From Nocardia goodfellowii (lineage in GTDB: Bacteria; Actinomycetota; Actinomycetes; Mycobacteriales; Mycobacteriaceae), in contig NZ_JAGGMR010000001.1 in NCBI RefSeq assembly GCF_017875645.1, forward strand, positions 5,766,001 through 5,830,000: a DNA stretch of 64,000 nt, given 5' to 3'. Below, piece after piece: positions 26,532 to 36,935 of this stretch (position 1 is its first letter; every line of letters starts with the position of its first letter). The notes beneath the pieces are model-generated. The model saw only the letters and a program-made list of their open reading frames with translations. It had not been told where the DNA came from and ran no database searches. Both the position numbers and the translations under genes were made by a program.

Positions 26532-29500
26532 TCAGTGCCCCTCGCAGCCGCACCCGGTGCCGCGCCCGCCGCACGGGCACCGGTCACCGTTGCCGCAGGA
26601 ACGCCACGGCTCAGCGCAATAGCCGACCACCACCTTGGCGTCGCACACCTCGCCGAGCGAGTCCGGGAACTCGATCGTGCCGATCAGCTCCGGCCGATCC
26701 GGCGTCAGCGGGCCCAGCCTGGTCCCGGCCAACTCGACGACACCCCAGTACAGCGCCGGGTATTCGCTACTGGCGACACAATGCACGTCGATCCACCCGC
26801 ACCCGCAGTCCGCCCCGCACCGGTCGTGCCTGACCGGCCGGAACCTGGCCACGATATTCGCGCTCGGGTCGGCACACGGCGCCTCGACGAACAGTTGGAT
26901 CGCCTGCACCCACCGCACCTGCATGGCGGGCACGAACGGGAACATCGCGCCGGACAGTCGCAGGTCGAGCTTGCGGCTCCACGGCTGCGCCTCCGGCGTC
27001 GGCACCGACATGCGCTGCCAGGCGTCGGGCAGGTCGCGCCGAACATCGAACAGTCGCAACCCATCTCCGGGGAGCCGGCCCTGGGCCGACTCGAGCGCCG
27101 CGGCACGCAGCTTGTCGCCGCCCTCCCGTGCGGTGTAATTCACGTGCAGTACCACATCGCTGAGCGAGTCGAAATCGAAATAGTTCGTCTCCGGCGGCAA
27201 TTCGATGCGCCACCGGCCCACTGCGCCGGCGAACTCGAACGGCAGATACCGCTCGTCCCGGAAGTTCAACTCGAACATGCCCGAGTCGTTCTGACCGGTG
27301 GACGTCGCGATGGCCTCGGTGGCGGCGTAGGCGCGCAGCACCCGGCCGTCCTCGATGGTGGCGGGGTACCCGTTGTCGACACCGGCGCAGCCGCACTCGA
27401 ATTCGTGCACCGGGTCGCAGCACCCGACCGGCGGTTTGGCCAGCCGGGGATCGACTCGGGTCTGACTGCTCAGCAGGGTGAGCCGGCAGTGCACGCCGGT
27501 ATACGGCCCGACCACGCACGGGATGGTCAGCGTGACGTTCTTGATCCTGCGCAGGTAGTGGCCGGGGTAGTCGAGATCGAACATCCATTCCGGCACCTCG
27601 ATCTCGGCGCGGCCCGTCGCCTGCAGGTGCACGAACGCCAGCGGGAACGCCTGGCGCAGCGAAATATGTTTGGTGAGTTCGTATTCCCGGCAGTTCTCAT
27701 CCAGGTACGCCTTGTCCATCTCGGCCACCGCGAGCTGCAACCGCTCCCCCGCGAGCAAACCCGCGCGCAGATTGTCGAAATCGGCGTCGCCGACGAACGA
27801 TCGACTGGTGTAGCCGCGTTCGACATTGAACGCCCGCTCGGCCTGCCGGGCCGCGCAGCGCGCCAGCTCGTACATGCGGAAATACTGAGCCGCCGTCTCC
27901 TGCTGTAGATGCAGATACAGCTCGTGGCTGGTGAACTTGTCGCGCAGGAAGTCCTGCACTCGGGCGGCGTTCTCCAGTTGGCGCTGTTGGTTGTTCAGCT
28001 CGGTCAACGCCATATCGCGGCGGCGTTCGGCGCCGAGGATCTGCCGCTCGATCTGTTCGAGCTCGATGCTGATGACGTCGACCTGCTGCCGCCACTCGTC
28101 GAGCCGGCGATCCCAGCCGCCTTCGGTATTGCTCAAACCCGCACCGCTGGTCGCGATCTCGCTGAGCGAGTTCATGATCCGGGCACCGGTGGAGAAGCCG
28201 GAGGCGAGCTTCACGCCGATCGGCAGCTGCTGGAACATCAGCGGCGTGCCCATCACACCGGCTACACCGATCCAGAGATCCGGGGTGCCGCCGATGCCTT
28301 GCGCGATCGCCTCGAGCACGTTGCCCGCGATCCGGGAGCCGATGGATACGCCGGTCAACGACTCGTAGCCGATCTCGCCCGCGTTCAAGCCATTGGCGAT
28401 CAGGTTGCGGTAGTAGCGCAATCGGGCCTGCGCGCCCTCCTTGGTCTTGCCGAGCGCTTGCACCTGCCAGTCGGCGTCGCGCCACTGGTGCTCACGCTGT
28501 CGCAGCGTCAGCTCGGTCAGCTGGCGTTCCTGCGTCTGACGTAGTGCGGCAAGGAATTCCGCGTCGGCCTTCTCATGCGCCGCCAGCAGTTGCCCGCCGA
28601 GTCCACGCACCTCACCGGCCAGCTCTCGCGCCCGCTGCACCAGCACCGTGAATCGGTAGGCGGCACAGTCCTGTGCGCAGCAGTCGCCGCCGCAGTCACA
28701 GCCCGCCAGTTGCCGGCCGTCCCGGCGCGGATCGTCACCGAAGTACGGCATGTCGATAGTGGGCTTACCCGCGCGCAATCGCTTGCTGCTCTGGCATTCG
28801 CGGAGGGTGGCCAACCGGTCGGCGGTGCGATCGTAGAGCGCCAGCAATCGCGGATTGAGCGGTGCCCGGCGCGGCCGGAAGTCCGCGATGGTGTCCGGGT
28901 CCGGATCATCTTGTGCGAGCACGACATCCGGGCGAACGCCGAGGATGCGGTCGACCTCGCTGAGGATGACCTCGGCGCGACGCACGGACTCCGGGTTGTT
29001 GCGGGCCCGCAGGGTGTCCGCCCACACAAGCATGGTCTCCAGGTAGCGGAGCAACATGGCCCGGTCCCGCGCCCGATCGTCGCCGTAGGCGCTGGTCGGG
29101 CAGCAGGTCTGGTCACGGCGGCCGCGCCGGACACGCTCGCCACCATGGTTGCCGTCGCCACCGTTATCGCCGTGACCGCCATCGTTGCCCTCGCCGCCAT
29201 GATCGCCGTCGCCGTCATGGTTGCCCGTACCGACCGGTGGGACGTCGACGCCGCCGTCGGTGGACACACATACCGACCAGGTGTTGTCGGTCGAGCCCGG
29301 AATCCGGACCAGCTCATACCATTTCAATGCCGCCTCGAATCGGCAGTCTGCTCGCAGGGTGTTGCCGACGGTCAGCGCCACCGAGAACAACGTCAGCGGT
29401 TGCACCGGCGCACCGGGGCACACGTAGGCGAAGAACGGGTAGGCGTCCAATCCGCCGATCTCTTCGCCCGGCGTGACAACCGGCGGTTCGTCGACGAGTG

Positions 29501-32500
29501 GCACGCGCGTCGCGCTGTCGGTGGCCAGGTCGTACCGGAAACCCGGGGGCGTCGGGTCCTTCTCGTAGCCGGTCGGCCGCTGGCCGCCGATCACCTGGAA
29601 TCGCAACGAATCTCCGGTACGCCCGGCGAAGGCCAACTTCGCGGACGTCGCCGACCCGACGGTCACCGGTTCGGTGGACCGGCGCGGCGGCTCGAACTTG
29701 CCGTCTCGGCGGCGCGACCAGACCAGGTGGACAACCGGTTTCGTCGGCCAGTCCAGCAGCGCGGGCAGCTTGTCCGCCCGATGCCAGTCCGACGTCTCGT
29801 CGCCCTCGGTGTGCCCGGTATCGGCGTCCTGCGTGATCGGCTGGTAGCTCTGGCCGTCCTCGAGCCAGAAGTAGTACTCGTCGACCAGCGATTCGTGCAC
29901 GCCGTCGCAGGTGCAGCAGGTCGAATCATGCTCGCAGACCTGGAATCCAGCGGATGCCAGTGGAGTACCCGCCGCGGCGATCCGCACGAAGCGGGTGCCG
30001 AGCCGCACGGCCGACTTGATCCACAGCGGCAGCCGCTCCTGCTCCGATTCCGACAGTTCGCCGGCCAGGACGGCGGGCTGGTTCTCGCCACCGCGACCAC
30101 CGGCAAGCTCCTTCTTGCCGTCAGCTCCGCGCCGATCGTCGCCGTCGGCCTCCCCGTGGTCATCGTGGTCGACCATGCCGTCATGACCACCATCGCCGTC
30201 GTGGCCCCCGTCGCCGTCATGACCGCCATCGCCATTTCCGTTGCCGTTCGGCAACTCCCGCATGATCGGTGCCAGCCAGGACTGGCGGGCATCCGCCGTC
30301 GGCTCGCCGAGCAGGTTCAGGCCTTCGTCGAGCGGACGGGCGAAATCTCCGTCCGTCGGATCCGAACGCGGCACCAGCACGCTGATCCTGGACGGCTCGG
30401 CGGCTTGCAGCACGGTGAGCCCTGGATGCGCGGGCGGCCGCTGATCCGGCCACCACTCCAGCCCGCCGGGGACCGCGACGGTCAACCTGCGTCGCCGCAG
30501 TTCCTCCTCCAGGAAGGTGAACGCCTCGACCCGGCGGGCCTTGGCCAGTTCGTCCCATTCGATCCAATTCTCGCGGTACACCTCGCGTTCGGCGACGCAC
30601 TGCCAGGTGCGGAAGGTTTCGAAGCGGCTGTCCCACAGCTGGGTGAACGCGGCACTCACCGGCAGGCTCGGTTCCAGGCCGAGCCTGGCCCGCTGCACGA
30701 ATGCCTGCCCACTGCTGATCGCGTCCTCGATCCGGCTCGCCCGCTCGCAGGTCCCGGTCTCCACGTCCTGCAGCAGCAGGTCGCTGAGATCTCGTGCCCG
30801 GGTGGCGTATCGGCCGGGCGCGAACGGCAGCGGCACCCGGTTCATCCCGCACAGCCACGCGACAAGGGCGTCGCGCGCCCGCACCCGCAGTCCGTCGTCG
30901 AGCGCCTGTACGTCCAGATACCGTCGAGGCGCGCCGTTTTCGAAGCAGCCGTCCCGCACGAACCGGGTCAGGTTGGTGTTGCCCGCATCCGGCGCCAGCT
31001 CGGGCCGATCGGCCGCCCAGCGAGCCGGTTTCGCGTCCTCGATGTGCAGCACCCGGAAGCAGCGGTCCAGCCGGTCCAGCCACATCTCGCCGTGCCAGAC
31101 GCGGATCGCCCACGCCTCGGCCTCCAGATCCGGTGTGGCGACGTGATAGTCGCCGGTGGCATCGAAGTAGGTCAGCACCAGGGGTGCGTGCCGGACGTCG
31201 ACACCGAGGTGCCGGACCAACTGGGCGGGGTCGTCGGGCTGCCGTTCCGCGGCCTCCAAGAACACCCGCCAGGCGGGCTTTTCCCGGGCCGACTTGGTTT
31301 CGGCCCGCAGCTCGGTGTAGTCGTACAGCCGCTCCCACCAGTCGAACAGGGCCGCCTGGCGACGCGGGCTCATCTCGGCCCGCTGGTCGTTCGACGGCGA
31401 CCGGTACGGGTCGGTGACCGGCAGCAGATCGAGGTCGAACCAGGCGCGATGGGTACCGAACTCGGCGGGGCCGGTGCGCGGATGGGTCTGGCCGGCAAAG
31501 CCTTCCGCGTGGTCGAGCAGGTAGCCCAGCTCGGATTGCGGCTCCCTGGGCAGGGTCGCGGCGGACAGCCGCAGCCGGTGCGCGACCAGCACGGACTTGA
31601 ACGCCCGCTGATAGGTGCGCCGGATGTCCCGCAGGCTAGAGGTGTAGCGGTCGCGCAGGTAGTGCAGTGCGGCCCCGTCGATATGCCCAAGGCACGTATC
31701 CAGCGGCGCGTCCACCGTGTTCCGGTACAGCCGCCGATGCGGCACCGCGATCAGGTTGCCGTCGGTGTCCGGACCGGTGTATTTGACCTGGAATCCGGTG
31801 TGCCGCGGCCGGACCTCTTCCGCCTCGTCGAAACGCGGTTCCGGCTGGTCGAATTCGACGACGATCTCGTACGCGCCGCGACGTAGTTCGAGCGGTGCCG
31901 AATGGCAGTCGGGCGCGTCCTCTCCGGGCCAGTTGTGGTTCACCAGAATCCACGAGCGCTGGCCGCGGCGCAGGGTGATCCGCCACCGTAGGTCGTCGCA
32001 GTGCTCGCAGTCGGGGGCTTGGCTCTCAGGTGTCGGTGTGCCCGCGGCGAACTCGTACCGCCCGGCGTGCTCCACCAGCAGCGTGCCCGACAGGGTGACC
32101 GTGAAAGGCTGCGCGCCGAAGAGTGGTTCGCCGTCCTCGTCGCGTAGCGCGAACCCGTTACGCACGGCGACCAGCCGCAATTGCTCGGTGGTCAGGGTCA
32201 GGTCCATGGCGGGAATGACGGTGGGCACCGGAGCATTCCAGGCGTCACGGCCCGGTCCGAACATCGTCAGCGGTCCGCTCAGCTCGCGCCACGCCGGATC
32301 GGTGCCGTCGACGGCGAATCGGCCGACCAGACCGGTGCCGACCAGACCGAGCAGCGCGGCGAACGCGCCGCCGGTGGGTGCGGTCGGCCAAGTCAGCGCC
32401 GGTGGCTTGCCGGAATCGTCTTCCCAGTCGGTCATTCCGGCGTTCTCGTCACCGTGCAGCGAGCGCAGCAGCCGGGCCACTTCGCGCGCGCCCACCGTGG

Positions 32501-35500
32501 GTGCGGACTGTCGCGCAGCGTCGCGTACATGGTCGGCCAGATGGACCGAGATGATCCGGCAGCGCGCGTGAAACAGCGCGAATTGCTCACGCACAAAGGC
32601 GAATCGGGCCGCCTCGTCCGGCTCGTGCACCAGCCGGTGCACCGCGGCCTCGAACGATTCGAACAGCAACGCGAACGGCACCAGAGCCGCGCGTGGCCCG
32701 AAGTACAACTCCGACACCGCCCGTCGCTCGTCCGGGCCGAGTGGGCGCAGCGTGCTGAGCCGCTCGGCTACCCCGGCGTCGTCCAGCGGGAGCCCGGTCC
32801 ACAGCGTTTGCGTCCCGGTGTCGTAATGCAGCGGTCCGTCCGGCTCGGCGTTCCACATGGCGGGCGTGGTGTCGGCCGCGCCCAGCGGCACGGTGAAGCG
32901 CCGCCGGTCCGCGGCCACGGTGGTGCCCTCGCGTTCGAGCACCGACGGGAAGAACCGCTCGCCGATGGTCCGCAGCGCGTCGAGGGGAACGGTAGGCAGG
33001 TAACCGAATCCGTCGGTCAGTGCCGCAGTGATCCGAGACCAGGTCCAGCTTTCGGGGTCCGCGGCGGTGGCGGCGAGCAAGCTGTCCCGCAGCGTCCACA
33101 GCCCGTGTTCGTCGCTGTCGTCGGGCAGTTGAAGCGGGTCGGCGAGGGATTCGTTCAGCGGCTGCAACGGGTACGGGTCGTCGCCGTCGAGATGCAGATC
33201 GGCGAACAGGAACAGCACCTCGCCGACGGTGAACTCGGACAGGTAGATCTTCAGCAGCACCTCAGCGAACCGGACGGTGCTGGTCGGCTGGAAGTACCAG
33301 GTGTCGGTCTCGGTATCCGGGACGAATCCGGCCAGCCGGGACAGCGGCGTCAGGTTCTGCGCCATCATCTTGGCCAGCTCGGGCTGGGCGGCGAGCTCGG
33401 GACGAGCCCGTTCCGCGGTGTCCGCGACGCTGTCGATCAGCGTGCGCACGGCCCAATCCCAGTGCGCCGCATCCGGTCCCACCCACAGCGCGAGCAGGTG
33501 GGTGCGGTCGGCGCCGGTCGCGTCGTAGGTCGGCTCGGCGGGTGCGTGCGGATCGGTCAGTGGCAGGCACAACAGGTCGCGCAGCACGAACAGGGCGCAC
33601 AGCTGGCGTAGGAAGTCGGGGTTGACTGTCGAGCCGTCGAACAAACGCAGCACGGTGCAGATATCGGCCAGCTGGTCGAAGGAGACCGCGGTGCCATGGT
33701 TTTCGTTCAGCCGCCGCCACAGCCGGATGAAGACGGCCAGCCTGCGCAGCGAAGCTGCTGTGCCGTGATCGCCGAAATCGATGATCAGGTCGTCCGGGCA
33801 GCACGGTTGGCAGTCCGGGTACTCGGGATACTCGCCCTCGCCCTCGGATTCGCCTCCTGGCCCGAACGGGACGTAATCGGAGCGCCACAGCGCGAGGAAC
33901 TCGCAATAGTCGAGTCCGGTGCGCCGCAGGAACTCCGGCACCCGGGTGACTACCTCGAGCCAATCGCAGTCGTAGTCCTCTTCGCCCTCTCCGCACTCGG
34001 GGAAGCCATAGACCTCACGCAGTACCAGCCGGCCCTCAGTCGGTTCCTCGGCAATGTCGTTGCGGTAGAGCAGCTCTGATTCCTCCGGCGAGATCCGCAG
34101 GTACTCGAGCGCGATCGGCAACCGCAACGGCAACCGCCACTGATGCCGCCGGAAGGTGTCCGGCTCGTGCTCGGCGTCGATCGCCCACTCGGTGATGTCC
34201 TTGCGGAAATGCCGCATGATCGCGTACCTGCTCGACCCCATCGCCTGCAGGTGGCTGCGGTTGACGTCGAGGGCCTGCGGGTACGGCAGCTGCGGATGGG
34301 TGAAGTCGGACCGCAGGATGTCGTATGCGCCAGGCACCGCGACGGGGGCCGCGGGCGAAGAATGCTCGGGCAGCGCCGCGAACAAGGTGTCCGGGTCGTG
34401 CGCCCACGGGTCGCCCCCGACCTTGCCGTCGGTGGCCAGGCGGTGACCGGCCAATTCGTCACCGGCCGTGTCGTATACCGCGCCCGCGGTGTGGCCCGGC
34501 GTGGTCGTCACGAGCGACTCGAGACTCTCGTTGACCAGGTCGATCACCGGAAGCTGAGTCGTCAGATCGGCTTTCGTCGCATGCAGCTCGCCGACCGGAC
34601 CGCGGCGGTCGGCGACCAGCGCCTCGAGGCTGTCCTCGTCGTAAGGCTTCAACGGATCGGCACAGGTCGACGCGGCCGACACCTGGAGCAGCTGGTGCAG
34701 ATACGCCACCGGACCGAGCGGCGAAAGATGCTCGGGCGGAAGACAATCCACCAGCGCACCGTCCGGGTTCACCGGCATGAAGGGGCCGGGCTGCTCCGGT
34801 GGATACGGCTCGTACTCGGTCGCTTTCGCATAGATCGCCGCGGCGGACTCGTAGGCGACCGAACCGGTCAGCGCGAACCGGAAGTCCGCGGTGGACAGTC
34901 GCGCGATCTGTGCGGCGGCGGTGAAGCCGCGCGCGTACAGCGCCTCGATCAAGGAGAACCGCAGCTCGCCCGCGCCGATATCGGTGACCACCCACAGTTC
35001 CCGAATCGCGTTGAGCGCGAAGACAAGCCACCGTTGGCCGGTGGCATCGCCAGGCAGCACGTCCGCGCTGGCCGCAGCCAGCGCGGTCAGGTCCGGATCG
35101 GCCGCGAAGGTGAAGTCGGTGCCCGCGTGGAAGGCGTACGCGGCGGCGAAGTCCTCGAAGACATCAGCCTCGGACCGGGTGAGAGCCGGTGGCCCTCCGA
35201 CATTCGGCGTCGAGCCGCCGCCCGGCCCGGCCTCGACGGCGAAGAAACGGCGCAGGTGTCGGATGAACGCCTCGGTGCGTTCGGCGGGCGTACCCGGCGC
35301 GGTGAACGGCGGCAGCAAGGCGCTCTTGGCCGGGTCGGCGAAGAACTGCCGCCACCGCTGATGGGTGACCGCGACCAGCTGCTCGACCGTTCCGACACTG
35401 AGCGGCGGCGCCTTGATCGCCGCAATGAGCGGCGCCTCGTTGGCGGTGATGGCCTCCAGCAGCAACTCCAGGTACTCCGCCGGATGCGCGATCACCTCCG

Positions 35501-36917
35501 GCCGCCAGAAGTCGACGTCGATGCTCACGGTCTTCCCGGTGTGCGCGAGCCAGTCCTTGACCAGGACCTCGACGGACCCGGTCAGCGGCACCGCGGTCAG
35601 CGTGCCCGCCGCGGTCCCCAGCGCGTGCAGCCGCCGAGCCACCTGATTCGGGGTGAGCTTGACCGCGCCCGGCACGGTATACGGCGCGGCGGGCACCACG
35701 ATGAGGCCGCCGTCGACGGCGGCCTCGAGGGCGGTGAGCAGTTGGGGTTCCAGCGCGTAGCGGGCCATGTCGTAGCGCTGCTGCGGGTTCACCTGCGGGG
35801 GCATCTGCGCGGCCAGCGCATAGAAGTAGGCCGCCGGGACCACGAAATTCGGTACCAGACCGCCGGTCTCGGTCAGCACGACCCCGGAGGTCGGTGTCGT
35901 CGTCGGGGTGCCTGCCCCGGTGATCAACGGGAAGTCGAGCCGGGCGCGGGCCGCCGCGATGCTCTGTCGTTCCTCATCGACGGCTGCGGCCGCCGAAAAG
36001 ACGAACCCGGCGAGCCGCAACGTATCCGACTCACGAGTGCCGTAATAGCCGTTGAGCTCGGCTTCGAAACGGTCCCTTGCCTTGTCGACATCGTCCTGGC
36101 TGAACTCCGGCAGGATCGGCGCGGGCACATCGACCGGCGGTTTGGTGTACAGCGCGCCGAACGGGTCCTGCCCGAGCCCCTGATCCGGCAGCGGTGTCGG
36201 GAATGCCGTTCGGTTCCAGACGATTTCGGCGGCGACCTGACGGCTCTGGGCGGGCGTCAGCGGGGCCATGCCGAGCACCGTGCCGTTCGCGCCACCCGGG
36301 TCCTTCGCCAACACCAGATCGATCGCCTTCACCAGCTGCGCGAAAGCGGGCGGTTGCCCATTCTCCGGCAGGTCGACGAACGCCAGGTTCGGGTCCAGGC
36401 CGGCATTCGATGCGGGCAGCGTGACGTATGCGCTGGTCGGCATCTCGAAATATTTCTTCTGGCTGCTCGACAGACTCGGCGGGGAGCTGATCTCGACGTT
36501 GTAGTGCAACCGGCGATGACTGATCACCACATCGGTGCGGCTGAGCTCGAGCCGCAGGTCGAACGAGGTCGCGTTGGGGTATTCCGGATGGCCGGCGGGC
36601 AACCCGCTCACCACGATCACCGCGGTCGCCACCGATTCCAGGTGTCTGGTGGTGGTCGACGAGCCGAGCGGCGGCTGCTTCGTGACGTCGATGTAGTGCT
36701 GCAGTATCTGCGTGTTGTTGATGTTGACGTTGTTGTTCGTCGTGCTCGGCAAATGCGGGTCCGCAAGTCCCGACGCGGCGCCGAGCGGTTCGCCCTCGGT
36801 GCTGTCGGCGAAGCCGAGGTCCCATGCCTTTACCGTCAAGTCGGTCAGCAACGTCCGGAACGCATTCGGGTCCATCGGCTTCGACGGCGCGAGCCGCAGA
36901 ATAATCAAGTCAGGCAT
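26532..36917 (-). CDS. TcA: pentameric pore/translocator subunit of the Tc toxin
   Basis: At 3461 residues this is ~1000 longer than typical TcA. Diagnostic parts: an alpha-helical shell region (~870-1110; LEYLRISPEESELLYRND; LAVFIRLWRRLNENHG), a PA14-like beta domain (~1570-1735), the ABC-toxin/neuraminidase-like block (~2010-2150) with SRIEDAISSGQAFVQRARLG and VYRENWIEWDE, a long coiled-coil pore former (~2750-3075) with a hydrophobic hairpin (IAQGIGGTPDLWIGVAGVMG), and the TcB-binding domain (~3043-3275; LTIPCVVGPYTGVHCRL; DVVLHVNYTAREGG). Two Gly/Asp/His-rich stretches (~2222-2266 and ~2562-2605) and a Cys-rich tail (RCPCGGRGTGCGCEGH) are unusual. No signal peptide is seen. The start has a strong GGGGAG ribosome-binding site. 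The stop is 2 bp from the TcB-TcC start. Expected role: bind a target cell, inject the effector. Confidence 0.93.
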   Translation of the reverse strand: MPDLIILRLAPSKPMDPNAFRTLLTDLTVKAWDLGFADSTEGEPLGAASGLADPHLPSTTNNNVNINNTQILQHYIDVTKQPPLGSSTTTRHLESVATAVIVVSGLPAGHPEYPNATSFDLRLELSRTDVVISHRRLHYNVEISSPPSLSSSQKKYFEMPTSAYVTLPASNAGLDPNLAFVDLPENGQPPAFAQLVKAIDLVLAKDPGGANGTVLGMAPLTPAQSRQVAAEIVWNRTAFPTPLPDQGLGQDPFGALYTKPPVDVPAPILPEFSQDDVDKARDRFEAELNGYYGTRESDTLRLAGFVFSAAAAVDEERQSIAAARARLDFPLITGAGTPTTTPTSGVVLTETGGLVPNFVVPAAYFYALAAQMPPQVNPQQRYDMARYALEPQLLTALEAAVDGGLIVVPAAPYTVPGAVKLTPNQVARRLHALGTAAGTLTAVPLTGSVEVLVKDWLAHTGKTVSIDVDFWRPEVIAHPAEYLELLLEAITANEAPLIAAIKAPPLSVGTVEQLVAVTHQRWRQFFADPAKSALLPPFTAPGTPAERTEAFIRHLRRFFAVEAGPGGGSTPNVGGPPALTRSEADVFEDFAAAYAFHAGTDFTFAADPDLTALAAASADVLPGDATGQRWLVFALNAIRELWVVTDIGAGELRFSLIEALYARGFTAAAQIARLSTADFRFALTGSVAYESAAAIYAKATEYEPYPPEQPGPFMPVNPDGALVDCLPPEHLSPLGPVAYLHQLLQVSAASTCADPLKPYDEDSLEALVADRRGPVGELHATKADLTTQLPVIDLVNESLESLVTTTPGHTAGAVYDTAGDELAGHRLATDGKVGGDPWAHDPDTLFAALPEHSSPAAPVAVPGAYDILRSDFTHPQLPYPQALDVNRSHLQAMGSSRYAIMRHFRKDITEWAIDAEHEPDTFRRHQWRLPLRLPIALEYLRISPEESELLYRNDIAEEPTEGRLVLREVYGFPECGEGEEDYDCDWLEVVTRVPEFLRRTGLDYCEFLALWRSDYVPFGPGGESEGEGEYPEYPDCQPCCPDDLIIDFGDHGTAASLRRLAVFIRLWRRLNENHGTAVSFDQLADICTVLRLFDGSTVNPDFLRQLCALFVLRDLLCLPLTDPHAPAEPTYDATGADRTHLLALWVGPDAAHWDWAVRTLIDSVADTAERARPELAAQPELAKMMAQNLTPLSRLAGFVPDTETDTWYFQPTSTVRFAEVLLKIYLSEFTVGEVLFLFADLHLDGDDPYPLQPLNESLADPLQLPDDSDEHGLWTLRDSLLAATAADPESWTWSRITAALTDGFGYLPTVPLDALRTIGERFFPSVLEREGTTVAADRRRFTVPLGAADTTPAMWNAEPDGPLHYDTGTQTLWTGLPLDDAGVAERLSTLRPLGPDERRAVSELYFGPRAALVPFALLFESFEAAVHRLVHEPDEAARFAFVREQFALFHARCRIISVHLADHVRDAARQSAPTVGAREVARLLRSLHGDENAGMTDWEDDSGKPPALTWPTAPTGGAFAALLGLVGTGLVGRFAVDGTDPAWRELSGPLTMFGPGRDAWNAPVPTVIPAMDLTLTTEQLRLVAVRNGFALRDEDGEPLFGAQPFTVTLSGTLLVEHAGRYEFAAGTPTPESQAPDCEHCDDLRWRITLRRGQRSWILVNHNWPGEDAPDCHSAPLELRRGAYEIVVEFDQPEPRFDEAEEVRPRHTGFQVKYTGPDTDGNLIAVPHRRLYRNTVDAPLDTCLGHIDGAALHYLRDRYTSSLRDIRRTYQRAFKSVLVAHRLRLSAATLPREPQSELGYLLDHAEGFAGQTHPRTGPAEFGTHRAWFDLDLLPVTDPYRSPSNDQRAEMSPRRQAALFDWWERLYDYTELRAETKSAREKPAWRVFLEAAERQPDDPAQLVRHLGVDVRHAPLVLTYFDATGDYHVATPDLEAEAWAIRVWHGEMWLDRLDRCFRVLHIEDAKPARWAADRPELAPDAGNTNLTRFVRDGCFENGAPRRYLDVQALDDGLRVRARDALVAWLCGMNRVPLPFAPGRYATRARDLSDLLLQDVETGTCERASRIEDAISSGQAFVQRARLGLEPSLPVSAAFTQLWDSRFETFRTWQCVAEREVYRENWIEWDELAKARRVEAFTFLEEELRRRRLTVAVPGGLEWWPDQRPPAHPGLTVLQAAEPSRISVLVPRSDPTDGDFARPLDEGLNLLGEPTADARQSWLAPIMRELPNGNGNGDGGHDGDGGHDGDGGHDGMVDHDDHGEADGDDRRGADGKKELAGGRGGENQPAVLAGELSESEQERLPLWIKSAVRLGTRFVRIAAAGTPLASAGFQVCEHDSTCCTCDGVHESLVDEYYFWLEDGQSYQPITQDADTGHTEGDETSDWHRADKLPALLDWPTKPVVHLVWSRRRDGKFEPPRRSTEPVTVGSATSAKLAFAGRTGDSLRFQVIGGQRPTGYEKDPTPPGFRYDLATDSATRVPLVDEPPVVTPGEEIGGLDAYPFFAYVCPGAPVQPLTLFSVALTVGNTLRADCRFEAALKWYELVRIPGSTDNTWSVCVSTDGGVDVPPVGTGNHDGDGDHGGEGNDGGHGDNGGDGNHGGERVRRGRRDQTCCPTSAYGDDRARDRAMLLRYLETMLVWADTLRARNNPESVRRAEVILSEVDRILGVRPDVVLAQDDPDPDTIADFRPRRAPLNPRLLALYDRTADRLATLRECQSSKRLRAGKPTIDMPYFGDDPRRDGRQLAGCDCGGDCCAQDCAAYRFTVLVQRARELAGEVRGLGGQLLAAHEKADAEFLAALRQTQERQLTELTLRQREHQWRDADWQVQALGKTKEGAQARLRYYRNLIANGLNAGEIGYESLTGVSIGSRIAGNVLEAIAQGIGGTPDLWIGVAGVMGTPLMFQQLPIGVKLASGFSTGARIMNSLSEIATSGAGLSNTEGGWDRRLDEWRQQVDVISIELEQIERQILGAERRRDMALTELNNQQRQLENAARVQDFLRDKFTSHELYLHLQQETAAQYFRMYELARCAARQAERAFNVERGYTSRSFVGDADFDNLRAGLLAGERLQLAVAEMDKAYLDENCREYELTKHISLRQAFPLAFVHLQATGRAEIEVPEWMFDLDYPGHYLRRIKNVTLTIPCVVGPYTGVHCRLTLLSSQTRVDPRLAKPPVGCCDPVHEFECGCAGVDNGYPATIEDGRVLRAYAATEAIATSTGQNDSGMFELNFRDERYLPFEFAGAVGRWRIELPPETNYFDFDSLSDVVLHVNYTAREGGDKLRAAALESAQGRLPGDGLRLFDVRRDLPDAWQRMSVPTPEAQPWSRKLDLRLSGAMFPFVPAMQVRWVQAIQLFVEAPCADPSANIVARFRPVRHDRCGADCGCGWIDVHCVASSEYPALYWGVVELAGTRLGPLTPDRPELIGTIEFPDSLGEVCDAKVVVGYCAEPWRSCGNGDRCPCGGRGTGCGCEGH

Positions 36918-36935
36918 GTGGTTCTCCCCTGCCTA

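Noticed and set aside
30480..30880. Neuraminidase enzyme activity in TcA
   Set aside because: The block is called neuraminidase-like in family naming only; no sialidase Asp boxes or catalytic residues are seen.
28575..31886. 1103-codon plus-strand open frame
   Set aside because: It is antisense to TcA. Its composition (Arg/Val/Gln/Asp/His-rich) reflects high third-position GC of the opposite strand, and it has no family similarity.
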